Below, in pieces: positions 53,876-62,201 of a stretch of 64,000 nucleotides of DNA; position 1 is the stretch's first letter; every line of letters starts with the position of its first letter. The position numbers and the translations under genes are program-made. Under the pieces are notes generated by a model. It searched no databases and was not told the DNA's origin. It saw only the letters and a program-made list of their open reading frames with translations. Origin of the DNA: Pedobacter sp. KBW06 (GTDB lineage: Bacteria; Bacteroidota; Bacteroidia; Sphingobacteriales; Sphingobacteriaceae); the NCBI RefSeq assembly GCF_003852525.1, contig NZ_QAJL01000005.1, forward strand, positions 817,230 to 881,229, given 5' to 3'.

Positions 53876-56800
53876 GGTCTATGCTTTGGTTTGAATTGAA
53901 GTATCACTTTAGCCAGATCTTGTTTAAGATTGCGATTCTGTTGTTTTTTATCCTGGGCATGATGTCCACGACCCTGAACTTCGGCAATGAAGAGGTGCAT
54001 AAAAATGCACCCTATGTAGTCAGCACCATGGTGGGCCTGCTGGCCTTGTTCTCCATCTTCGTCAGCACGCTGTTCTGCGCAAATGTGGTGTTGAGAGATA
54101 CGACTTATCAAATGGAATCCCTCCTGTTTACCACAGGAATCAAACGCCTGCCCTATTTCCTCATCAGAATTGTCGGACTGATCATTTCTGTATTTATAAT
54201 TCTGGCCATTGCAGTGCTGGGGTTATTGATGGCTTCCCTGTTTCAGGATGCTGCACAGCTTGGCCCTTTTAATCCGATGTATTTCCTGCAGCCACTTTTT
54301 GTACTTGCATTGCCAACAGTGGTCCTGATCAGCAATCTCCTTTTTGCAGTGGCCATCCTGAGCAGAAACGTGAAGCTGGTTTACGTGTCCGGAGTACTGC
54401 TTTATGTATTGTATTTACTGGGCTCCATTCTTGGAAATTCGCCCTTAATCGCCAACTCCGCGTTGAAGCTGACGGAACCGGACCTCCTGACGGTTCTCGC
54501 AGATCCCTTCGGACTGGCACCCTTTTTCCAGGAAACACGTTCCTGGACCATCGCCCAGCGCAACGGACAGCTGTTTGGACTTCAAGGTGACTTTCTGCTG
54601 AACCGCCTGGCCTGGACAGGCGTTGCAATAGTGCTCCTGGCAGTCAGTTACCGGTATTTCAAATTCCGCGCCTCCTCAACGCTAAAAAGCAAAACTCCGA
54701 AGGAGAAGAAAGAGAAAATGGCAGGAGTAACAGATAAGGTCTGGTACAGAAAACGTGCTGTCCAAACCTCGGGCAACAGCTATTACCGGGCAATCTTCCG
54801 GCAACAACTCAAACTGGAAATCAGCGCGGTATTTAAACACCTTCCTTTTTTCCTGATGTTATTGATCTGGGCTTTCCTGATGACAATCGAATTAAAAGAC
54901 CATCTTTTCAGCGGCTTCTATGACATCCATTCCTACCCTGTAGCAGAAGTTATCATAGAACAACTGATGGCGGTCCGTCCGGCAATGTTACTAATCGTCT
55001 TTTATGCGGCTGAACTCATCTGCAGGGAACGTACCGTAAATATACAATCCCTGATTTACAGCAGTCCTGCCCCAAACCTGATTTTCTGGGCCTCCAAGGC
55101 AGTTACGCTTGGCCTGATGGTGATGGCCATCATCAGCCTTAATATTGGCATTGGGATCGCCACACAGCTTGTCAACGGGCAGTTTGGCATTGATTTGCCG
55201 CCTTACCTTTCCCTGTATTATTATTCCGGCCTGCCTTTATTTTTATTTGCCTTGCTGGTGGTCTTTATCCAGACCCTGATCCCCAACAAATACCTGGGCA
55301 TGATGGTCAACCTCACTGTTGCCGGATTGATTTCTTTTAGCCGGAGCATAGGAATTGAGCATTACCTGTTGCGCTATGCAAGTGTACCACATCTGGAATA
55401 TTCCAGGCTAAACGGCTTTGGGCATTATGCAATGGCTTTCAACTGGTATATGATCTACTGGACAGCTTTTGCATTGATGCTTTCCCTTCTGTCCATTTCC
55501 ATGTGGCAGAACGGCAGGCAACATGGTTTCAGGGAACGCATCAGTTCCATTGGAAAGCACTGGACAAACACCGGGCGACTGGCTTTCTCCATAAGCCTAA
55601 TCGTATGGCTCGGCTCCGGGGCTTACATTTACCATCAAACGAACATGATTGGGAAATATAAAAACAGCCAGGCGAGACTGGATTGGCAATTGCGCTATGA
55701 AAAAAAATATAAAGCCTTGGACAGCCTTCCCCAACCGGTCATCAGCGCTATAAAAACGCAAATTGCCCTTTATCCGCAGGATCAAAAATATACGGTCAGC
55801 GGCAGTTACCTGATGAAGAATGAATCCGGGAAGCCGATTTCAAAAATCTGGTTAAACATAGATCAGGAAGTGCATTCCGCAAGCGTTAACATCCCTACGG
55901 CAAGCAAACAGCTGCATGATGATGAATTTGACCAATACTGGATTTCCCTGAAACAGCCCTTATTGCCTGGTGCAAGCCTCCCGGTGCAGTTTTCCATGGA
56001 AGTGATCCGTTCGGGATTTATGCCTTTTAACAACGAAAACTCCCTGCTCAGAAACGGAAGTTATATTGAGCTGGAGAAATACCTGCCCTCAGTTGGTTAT
56101 AACAGCGGAAATGAAAGCGACGACGCTGTTGCCAGGAAGAAGGCAGGACTACCGGAAGTACAGGTCATGAAGAGCATTCCCAATCAGCAGTATCATTTGG
56201 TCGATTATGAGAGTACCATTTCTACCCTTCCGGATCAGTATGTGGTCAGCGTAGGCAATTTACAACGAAGCTGGACAGCAAATAAGCGCAGGTATTTTCA
56301 TTATAAAACAGAGAAACCGGTTAACTTTATGCTGGCCTTCAGTTCAGCACGGTATACCCAAACAAAAGCATTACATAAAGGCATGGAACTGACGGTATTT
56401 TATCAGGAAGAACATGAATATAACGTCCCTGCGATCCTGCAGGGCATGAAAGATGCGCTCGATTATGGCAACCAGCATTTCAGCCCTTATCCTTTAAAAC
56501 AACTTAGTTTTGCAGAAATCCCGCAGTATCGTGGCGCGGCAACAGCCTATCCCGGAGTCTTGTTCGGCTCCGAAAAAATCATCTTTCTGAGTGATTACCG
56601 CGATACGTCCAAAGTGAATTATACTTATGCGACCACAGCGCACGAGACTGCACATCAATGGTGGGCAAATCAACTGTCGCCGGCCAATGCGCCGGGCGCG
56701 GCCTTCCTCACGGAGTCACTGGCAAAATATACAGAGGCCAAAGTCATAGAACATCGTTTTGGAAAAGCTTATTTAAGTGCTTATTTAAAAGCAGATAACC

Positions 56801-57414
56801 TATTGTATTTCAACCTGCGCAATATGTCCGGACAGGAATTACCGCTGTCGGCCACCATAGACCAGGCCTTTGTGCGTTACCAAAAAGGAGGACTCAGCCT
56901 GTACGCGATTTCGGAAGCAATTGGAGAAGAAGGGCTTAGTGCCGCATTACGCAGGTTGCTCGGTAAACACAGCGCACCTGGAAAGAAAGCCCTGGCCGAA
57001 GACCTGATCCGGGAGCTGTATGTAGGGGCATCAGATCAGCAACAGCAATTCATCGACGAAACGCTGAGAAAAGTAGTCAGCTATTCCTTAAAAATCAAGG
57101 CCTTAAACTGTAAAGCTTTAGCAGATGGCCGGTACCGGGTTACGCTACAGATCAACATCGACAAAAATGAATCGCAGGCATCCGGACAAAAAGCTTTGGC
57201 GGTCAATGAAGATTTCGACATCGCCTTTTTTGACCATCAGGCAGGAACCCGGGACCAGCGGCCAAAGCCTTTCTATCTTCAAAAACACCATTTCAACAAA
57301 AAAGAAACCATGATGACCATTGTTCTTGATAAAAAACCCAAATCAACGGGGATCGATCCTTATGGTTATGTGCTGGACGAAGATCAAAGAGACAATATAC
57401 AGGAACTCAAATAA
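53869..57414 (+). CDS. ABC-2 permease fused to M1 family aminopeptidase-like domain
   Basis: 1181 residues. Two blocks of membrane helices (about 10-270 and 315-590) form an ABC-2-type permease, with each half carrying about six helices. The remainder (about 620-1181) is extracytoplasmic and resembles the M1 metallopeptidase family. The zinc motif HETAH is at 925-929, followed by the third ligand Glu949 in TESLAKYTEAKV. The spacing after the second His is 19 residues, as in other ABC-fused members, rather than the usual 18. The exopeptidase GxMEN motif is not obvious; the region reads QYRGAATAYPG. It overlaps the ATPase gene by 7 bp. The substrate is unknown; export coupled to trimming of a peptide is plausible. 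Confidence 0.9.
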   Translation: MLRSMLWFELKYHFSQILFKIAILLFFILGMMSTTLNFGNEEVHKNAPYVVSTMVGLLALFSIFVSTLFCANVVLRDTTYQMESLLFTTGIKRLPYFLIRIVGLIISVFIILAIAVLGLLMASLFQDAAQLGPFNPMYFLQPLFVLALPTVVLISNLLFAVAILSRNVKLVYVSGVLLYVLYLLGSILGNSPLIANSALKLTEPDLLTVLADPFGLAPFFQETRSWTIAQRNGQLFGLQGDFLLNRLAWTGVAIVLLAVSYRYFKFRASSTLKSKTPKEKKEKMAGVTDKVWYRKRAVQTSGNSYYRAIFRQQLKLEISAVFKHLPFFLMLLIWAFLMTIELKDHLFSGFYDIHSYPVAEVIIEQLMAVRPAMLLIVFYAAELICRERTVNIQSLIYSSPAPNLIFWASKAVTLGLMVMAIISLNIGIGIATQLVNGQFGIDLPPYLSLYYYSGLPLFLFALLVVFIQTLIPNKYLGMMVNLTVAGLISFSRSIGIEHYLLRYASVPHLEYSRLNGFGHYAMAFNWYMIYWTAFALMLSLLSISMWQNGRQHGFRERISSIGKHWTNTGRLAFSISLIVWLGSGAYIYHQTNMIGKYKNSQARLDWQLRYEKKYKALDSLPQPVISAIKTQIALYPQDQKYTVSGSYLMKNESGKPISKIWLNIDQEVHSASVNIPTASKQLHDDEFDQYWISLKQPLLPGASLPVQFSMEVIRSGFMPFNNENSLLRNGSYIELEKYLPSVGYNSGNESDDAVARKKAGLPEVQVMKSIPNQQYHLVDYESTISTLPDQYVVSVGNLQRSWTANKRRYFHYKTEKPVNFMLAFSSARYTQTKALHKGMELTVFYQEEHEYNVPAILQGMKDALDYGNQHFSPYPLKQLSFAEIPQYRGAATAYPGVLFGSEKIIFLSDYRDTSKVNYTYATTAHETAHQWWANQLSPANAPGAAFLTESLAKYTEAKVIEHRFGKAYLSAYLKADNLLYFNLRNMSGQELPLSATIDQAFVRYQKGGLSLYAISEAIGEEGLSAALRRLLGKHSAPGKKALAEDLIRELYVGASDQQQQFIDETLRKVVSYSLKIKALNCKALADGRYRVTLQINIDKNESQASGQKALAVNEDFDIAFFDHQAGTRDQRPKPFYLQKHHFNKKETMMTIVLDKKPKSTGIDPYGYVLDEDQRDNIQELK

Positions 57415-57423
57415 ATAGGAATT

Positions 57424-57467
57424 TAACTGCCGGGTACTTTGGTCTAATACTCAGGATCCGGCAGTTA
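57424..57467. terminator. Inverted repeat downstream of the permease-peptidase gene
   Basis: Perfect 10-bp arms TAACTGCCGG (57424-57433) and CCGGCAGTTA (57458-57467) separated by a 24-nt loop, starting 10 bp after the stop at 57414. The T-run after the right arm is short (GTTT), so termination is only probable. Confidence 0.5.
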
Positions 57468-57555
57468 GTTTCGCCCAAATTTGCTAACTTTCGGCCTTTC
57501 CGGCTTTAACAGCGGCTTGAAAACTCCCGCCGGAAGAACTAAAGTTCAACAATAA

Positions 57556-58512
57556 ATGAGAATCACATCAACCCTACTTTTAACTTTTGCCTTTTTTGCA
57601 CTCAGAGGTCAGACACAGAAATCCAGCACCGCCATCACCCGCAATTTTAGCGGGAAAGTTGATAAATATCCTGTAGAAATGACCATTACCAGTTATGCCG
57701 GCAAGGATTCCGTTATTGGAAGCTATTACTATATCAAAAGCGGAAGCAACAATGCGATTCATCTAAAAGGAACCTTAAACAACAACACCCTTACCCTCAC
57801 CGAGATCAATTACAGCGTAAAAAACGAAAAACTGATCAGCAACATCACCGGCCACCTGAACCTGGAAATTGCCGAAAATTGGGGATTAACCGGGGTTTGG
57901 GCAAATGCTAAAGCCGATAAAAAGCTGGCTGCTTCCTTAACTTGCCTGGAAAACAAACAGGCTTACAACCCCTTAAAAAACAGATACGAATTCATACGGT
58001 ATACCATCGACAAATCCACCGTTACCTATCCCAACTGGAAAATTGACAAGATCAAAGGACTGAATATATTTAATGAAAAAGGGATATTGATTCAATCCTT
58101 AAGAGGCTTTGACGAATACATCTACAATGGTACCGCAGAAGCAGAGCTCGAAGACTTAAATTTCGATGGCATGCTGGACCTGAAGATTCAGACCTACCTA
58201 CCCGAGGCAACCAAAGGAGATATCGCTTACCTGTATTTCCTCTACAACCCCATTCAAAAGAAATACATCCGCAGTCCGGAGCTCGAAGAACTGCAAGTTT
58301 TAAGTTTCGATGCTAAAAATAAGATTATAGAGAAAGACTATGCGGATGGAAGCGGCAATGAATCGACACACAGCTATAAATGGCTGGATGGCAAATTCTA
58401 CCTCATTAAAAAAGTGATTAGTTATGAAAACGACGATGCCACCTATTACGAAGAATACAAAATCATCAATAAGAAATCGGTAAAGGTCAAATCCTACAAG
58501 TCCAGGAGCTAA
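57556..58512 (+). CDS. Secreted protein resembling XAC2610-type proteins
   Basis: 318 residues with a signal peptide (STLLLTFAFFALRGQ). The first half is a repeated beta-rich unit (MTITSYAGKDSVIGSYYYIKSG; KGTLNNNTLTLTE; ISNITGHLNLE). The second half carries LEDLNFDGMLDLKIQTYLPEATKGDIAYLYFLYNP, a pattern common to XAC2610-related periplasmic proteins with a possible calcium-binding DxNxDxxxD loop. The function is unknown. The gene is 69 bp upstream of the nucleotide cyclase gene on the same strand and may be co-transcribed with it. Confidence 0.7.
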   Translation: MRITSTLLLTFAFFALRGQTQKSSTAITRNFSGKVDKYPVEMTITSYAGKDSVIGSYYYIKSGSNNAIHLKGTLNNNTLTLTEINYSVKNEKLISNITGHLNLEIAENWGLTGVWANAKADKKLAASLTCLENKQAYNPLKNRYEFIRYTIDKSTVTYPNWKIDKIKGLNIFNEKGILIQSLRGFDEYIYNGTAEAELEDLNFDGMLDLKIQTYLPEATKGDIAYLYFLYNPIQKKYIRSPELEELQVLSFDAKNKIIEKDYADGSGNESTHSYKWLDGKFYLIKKVISYENDDATYYEEYKIINKKSVKVKSYKSRS

Positions 58513-58580
58513 TAATTTAGTTGTTCTTTGCTTCCCTTTGTGTAAATTTAAATCAACCAAAATCAAAGGCAGCACATTTC

Positions 58581-59618
58581 ATGGCAATGAACAGAAGAAT
58601 GCAGTTCAAGATAAAACAGCTTTGCATCATCATCGTATCCTGGATGGTCATCGGTTTTATCATTGCAGTATACGATCACCTTGTCCTGATGACACATAGT
58701 GCACAGGGCCCCGCGCCCGGCTATTCTTTTCCAATAGCACTTGCCATCAATATGGGCGCCGGACTCTTCGGATCCATCGTTGGCGGTAGTGTCCTGGTCT
58801 TTTACATCAATGTCAAATACCAGGATAAATCCTATGCCTATACCGTTATTGCTGTAACCCTCTCCTTCATTCTGATCATTATCATCATCAACATCATCCT
58901 GAGTATGATGGGCAAGCCAGACCTGCTCAGAATGGCGAAGAACGGGTTGGTATGGTCAGTCATTGTGGCCATCACGCAATTCCTCATACAAATCAACAGC
59001 AAATTCGGTCATGGCATCTTCTGGGACATCATCCGCGGAAAATACAATACCCCAAAAGAAGAACGCAGGATCTTCATGTTTCTCGACATCAATTCCTCCA
59101 CCAGCATCGCCGAAAAGCTGGGCGACCAGAAATACCATGAACTACTGAAAGACTTCTTCAGCGACATCACCAACCCCATCATCGACAATAAAGGCGAAAT
59201 CTATCAATACGTCGGAGACGAAGTCGTTGTAGCCTGGAAATATGAAGACGGCATTGAAAACGGGAAATGCATCAATTGCTTTTTCGACATCAAAACCCAG
59301 ATCAACAGCCTGCAGGAGAAATACCTCAAACTGTATGGTGTTGTTCCGGCCTTTAAAGCCGGGATTCATTGCGGAAAGGTCATTGCCGGAGAAGTCGGAA
59401 TTATCAAAAGAGACATCACCTATTCCGGAGATGTGCTCAATACCACTTCCAGGATTCAGAGCCTCTGTAAGGAATTTAATCAGGAAATCATCGCCTCTGC
59501 AGATCTGATCACCGAACTCGGCATCACCAGCAATTACAACCTGCAGACTTTGGGCTCTATCAAATTAAGAGGGAAAGAAAAAGAAATGATGCTAGTAGCC
59601 CTGGCCCCTCTCCATTAA
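58581..59618 (+). CDS. Membrane-anchored class III adenylate/guanylate cyclase
   Basis: 345 residues from the ATG at 58581. The frame continues upstream only to a TTG at 58521, which would put 20 poorly conserved residues ahead of it. Four hydrophobic helices (about 10-130, for example LCIIIVSWMVIGFIIAVY, VTLSFILIIIIINIILSMM) are followed by a class III catalytic domain (about 165-340). It shows FMFLDINSSTSIAEKLG (metal Asp), IYQYVGDEVVVAWK (second metal Asp) and AGIHCGKVIAGEVG, ending in LGSIKLRGKEKEMMLVAL. Whether it makes cAMP or cGMP, or acts as a sensor only, cannot be decided. A bidirectional terminator follows. Confidence 0.9.
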   Translation: MAMNRRMQFKIKQLCIIIVSWMVIGFIIAVYDHLVLMTHSAQGPAPGYSFPIALAINMGAGLFGSIVGGSVLVFYINVKYQDKSYAYTVIAVTLSFILIIIIINIILSMMGKPDLLRMAKNGLVWSVIVAITQFLIQINSKFGHGIFWDIIRGKYNTPKEERRIFMFLDINSSTSIAEKLGDQKYHELLKDFFSDITNPIIDNKGEIYQYVGDEVVVAWKYEDGIENGKCINCFFDIKTQINSLQEKYLKLYGVVPAFKAGIHCGKVIAGEVGIIKRDITYSGDVLNTTSRIQSLCKEFNQEIIASADLITELGITSNYNLQTLGSIKLRGKEKEMMLVALAPLH

Positions 59619-59619
59619 A

Positions 59620-59644
59620 AAAAGCCATCCGAAGATGGCCTTTT
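59620..59644. terminator. Bidirectional intrinsic terminator
   Basis: Stem AAAAGCCATC (59620-59629) with GATGGCC and TTTT (59634-59644), loop CGAA, one bulged C. It lies between the convergent cyclase (+, ends 59618) and the S74-domain gene (-, ends 59671), with A- and T-runs on both sides. Confidence 0.85.
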
Positions 59645-59670
59645 CATTGTATCAAAACTAAAAAAAACTA

Positions 59671-60108
59671 TTATTTGGACTTCTCTTTCAAGAGGATCAC
59701 TTCTTTCTTTAACAGCTCAATCTCTGCCTGCTGTTCTTTAATTGCAGCTACCAATACCGGAATCAGCTGTGCCGTTTCCACCTCATTGTAGCGCATGATT
59801 TTCGAATCGTTCTTTCCCGCAGGATAGCTCTTCGCACTTTCGTAAACCATTGCCGGGAACTCCGATTGTACGTTGCTCGCTAAAAAGCCGTACTGCTGAC
59901 CCGCAGGAAGTTTCAGAAAATTGTATTTTTTGGTATCGTATTTAAAGGTTACCGGTTCCAGCTTTTTCAACTGCTCAGTAGAATGACCAATCTTATCAAC
60001 ATTTACTTTTAACGCACTCTCGTCAATTTTTTGTGCCTGAACAGTTACTGCAGAAGCACACAATAAAAGTCCTAATACAGAACCTTTAAATGCTAAAGGA
60101 TATTTCAT
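59671..60108 (-). CDS. Stand-alone tail-fiber/peptidase S74-type (intramolecular chaperone-like) exported protein
   Basis: 145 residues. There is a signal peptide (VLGLLLCASAVTVQAQ). The pattern LKKLEPVTFKYDTKKYNF, QYGFLASNVQSEFPAMV and MRYNEVETAQLIPVLVAAIKEQQAEIELLKKEVILLKE matches the C-terminal domain of phage tail spikes and S74-type autocleaving chaperones, ending in a coiled coil. Here the domain stands alone with its own signal peptide instead of closing a large fiber protein. The catalytic Ser-Lys dyad needed for self-cleavage is not obvious. In other Bacteroidota such short proteins accompany surface adhesins, and no partner is adjacent here. Confidence 0.78.
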   Translation of the reverse strand: MKYPLAFKGSVLGLLLCASAVTVQAQKIDESALKVNVDKIGHSTEQLKKLEPVTFKYDTKKYNFLKLPAGQQYGFLASNVQSEFPAMVYESAKSYPAGKNDSKIMRYNEVETAQLIPVLVAAIKEQQAEIELLKKEVILLKEKSK

Positions 60109-60165
60109 AAGTATATAAATTAAAGTAGAAAATTCTTGAATTCGAGGGATGTATTTTCGGCTGAA

Positions 60166-60471
60166 TTAGCCCCTGAGGTCCGGAGGCGGATTGCTCAGTG
60201 TAATGTAGACCTTTGCCATATCCGGAAAGGAAAAAGGGGGAAATAAGGGATCGATCGAGATCATAGAAACAGCCGGTACTGAAGGATCGGTAAAATCCTC
60301 ATCGAGGACTTCTGCCCTTTCTCCGGCTTTCTGGTCCTGCTCAGGAATTTCTTCTTCCTGCTGATCCGCAACACGTTCTGTCTGACTGAAAACAACTGCA
60401 TACAACGGCGCACTCTTTACCAGCAGGAAAGAGAACAACAGCAATAAACAGCTTATTTTTCTAATCATCAT
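60166..60471 (-). CDS. Small hypothetical secreted protein (101 aa)
   Basis: About 101 residues from the ATG at 60471 (a second ATG follows at 60468). A longer frame to 60510 is unsupported because the signal sequence begins here (MIRKISCLLLLFSFLLVKSAPLYA). The mature part is strongly acidic (VADQQEEEIPEQDQKAGERAEVLDED) followed by a proline-rich tail (SNPPPDLRG). It is unrecognised. It lies 80 bp downstream of the glycerol-cluster outer-membrane gene and 58 bp upstream of the S74-type gene on the same strand. Confidence 0.6.
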   Translation of the reverse strand: MMIRKISCLLLLFSFLLVKSAPLYAVVFSQTERVADQQEEEIPEQDQKAGERAEVLDEDFTDPSVPAVSMISIDPLFPPFSFPDMAKVYITLSNPPPDLRG

Positions 60472-60550
60472 TCCTGCAAATTTGCGAAATAACTCTGGGA
60501 AAATGGTCATGCTTCCACCATTTTCCCAATGAATTATTTAACATTTCGCT

Positions 60551-61330
60551 TTAAAAGATATTCGCAACCAGCTGGAGCGTACCGGTTTTGTGCTCCGGAC
60601 TAAACATCGCCGTTGCGGCTACCGGAAGGTGGTATTTGAACAACACCAGGTCTTTATTATAAGTAAGGCCAGAATTTACGATATTCGGATGGTCCCCGTA
60701 AAAGTTCTTCTCCCGGCCGAAAGCAAAACCACCGCCCACAAAGACATGCAGGCTGCTGTTTTCCTCATCCTGCCAAAGCACCTGATCTACCTGCACATAA
60801 TTCGAATAGGCATTGGCCCTTTTTCCGTTCGCCTTCACATAAGTATCCCTTCCCGCCACGATCGTATTCCAGCTGAGCGTTAAAGGCAGTTTGAAATCAA
60901 ACTTATAAGCAAGCCCGGCATCAATAAAATGCGAGGTAGATGCATTGTTATAATTGAAGAGGTTCGCATTCGGGAAATCACTGAAATTGTTGATGTCCCA
61001 GACACTCAGCGTAAACCCTTTCTTCGTATAGCTCACATAATAATCAAACTCTTTATAATTCCCGTTCAGACTTGCACCTCCCCAGAATCCCGCCTGAAAG
61101 CTCCCGTCTTTAGATTTATAATGCAGGTCTACATCCGAGATCGGCGCATCTGACACTTTAAAACCCCTCCAGATGTACAAGCTCCGAAGCTGGAGATTCG
61201 CATCAAAAGGTTTGTATTTTTTAATCGTTTTTTCGCTCTGATTCAGGGCGGTACTATCCTGTGCCTGCAGTGTCAGACCAGATAGCAACAGCAAAGCAAC
61301 GGCTACCCCACAATTCTTTAACCCGTTCAT
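60551..61330 (-). CDS. Outer membrane protein of the glycerol uptake cluster
   Basis: 259 residues with a signal peptide (VAVALLLLSGLTLQAQ). The body consists of alternating aromatic/hydrophobic strands (DANLQLRSLYIWRGFKVSD, FQAGFWGGASLNGNYKEFDYYVSYTKKGFTLSVWD, LVFFKYHLPVAATAMFS-like end), consistent with a porin-type barrel, TorF-like. It starts 6 bp after the glpF stop, so it is the last gene of the glpD-glpK-glpF series and probably lets glycerol or a glycerol-containing compound cross the outer membrane. No direct family hit is certain. Confidence 0.75.
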   Translation of the reverse strand: MNGLKNCGVAVALLLLSGLTLQAQDSTALNQSEKTIKKYKPFDANLQLRSLYIWRGFKVSDAPISDVDLHYKSKDGSFQAGFWGGASLNGNYKEFDYYVSYTKKGFTLSVWDINNFSDFPNANLFNYNNASTSHFIDAGLAYKFDFKLPLTLSWNTIVAGRDTYVKANGKRANAYSNYVQVDQVLWQDEENSSLHVFVGGGFAFGREKNFYGDHPNIVNSGLTYNKDLVLFKYHLPVAATAMFSPEHKTGTLQLVANIF

Positions 61331-61336
61331 ATTTCT

Positions 61337-62065
61337 TTATTTTAACATCAAATGAAGGAATGCCGCGAGTGCAGCTCCTGTAAGTGGTCCAACTACCGGA
61401 ATCCAGGCATAAGCCCAGTCGTTTCCGGCTTTGTTTTTGATCGGAAGCAGCATGTGCATGATCCTCGGCCCAAGATCTCTCGCGGGGTTAATCGCATATC
61501 CGGTGGTTCCGCCCAGAGAAAGGCCAATCACCCAGACCAGCAGTGCCACAGGCAAAGCGCCTACAGAACCCAGTCCTACTACTTGTTTGGTATTCGCGAT
61601 TTCCGCACCGGTGATGTGAAAAATAGTGAAGACCAATACAAAGGTTCCTACCAGTTCACAAATGAAATTGATTCCATAATTTCTGATTGCAGGACCCGTG
61701 CAGAATACTGCCATCTTTGCCCCTGCATCTTCCGTACGGTCAAAATGATCTTTATGCGTAAGCCATACCAGAAAGGCACCCATCATTGCGCCTAAGAACT
61801 GGGCAACAATGTATCCAGGCACATCTGCCCATGGAAAAGCACCGCTGATGGCCAATGCTACTGTTACTGCAGGGTTCAGGTGTGCCCCGCTGTAGGGTCC
61901 CGCTACCACTACCCCAACAAATACCGCCAGCGCCCAGGCGGTCGTGATCACGATCCAGCCACTGTTATTTCCTTTTGTGTCTTTTAAGACCACATTGGCT
62001 ACTACCCCGTCGCCCAATAGAATGAGCAGCATAGTACCAATCATTTCTGCAATAAATGGTGTCAT
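61337..62065 (-). CDS. glpF: Glycerol uptake facilitator (MIP family)
   Basis: 242 residues with six membrane helices. Both aquaporin signatures are present: GAHLNPAVTVAL (about 60-71) and YAINPARDLGPR (about 190-201). The Asp after the second NPA motif is characteristic of glycerol facilitators rather than water channels. It allows glycerol diffusion across the inner membrane, followed by GlpK phosphorylation. It lies between glpK (136 bp upstream) and the outer-membrane gene (6 bp downstream). Confidence 0.95.
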   Translation of the reverse strand: MTPFIAEMIGTMLLILLGDGVVANVVLKDTKGNNSGWIVITTAWALAVFVGVVVAGPYSGAHLNPAVTVALAISGAFPWADVPGYIVAQFLGAMMGAFLVWLTHKDHFDRTEDAGAKMAVFCTGPAIRNYGINFICELVGTFVLVFTIFHITGAEIANTKQVVGLGSVGALPVALLVWVIGLSLGGTTGYAINPARDLGPRIMHMLLPIKNKAGNDWAYAWIPVVGPLTGAALAAFLHLMLK

Positions 62066-62120
62066 AGTGTTTATTTTTGGTTGTTATTGATTGAAAATTT
62101 TAGGCAATAGTCTTCCCTCA

Positions 62121-62156
62121 CAGGGAGAAACCGTTCAAAATGAACCGCTCTCCCTG
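62121..62156. promoter_or_regulatory. Hairpin between glpK and glpF
   Basis: Outer stem CAGGGAGA (62121-62128) with TCTCCCTG (62149-62156) and an inner stem GTTC/GAAC, in the gap after the glpK stop (62202) and before glpF (62065). It could be an attenuating or mRNA-processing element that sets the glpK to glpF ratio. Confidence 0.5.
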
Positions 62157-62201
62157 CGTAAAAGCAAGGCGTTTTTATTAAAATTTAAGGGATTTCTGTT
62201 G

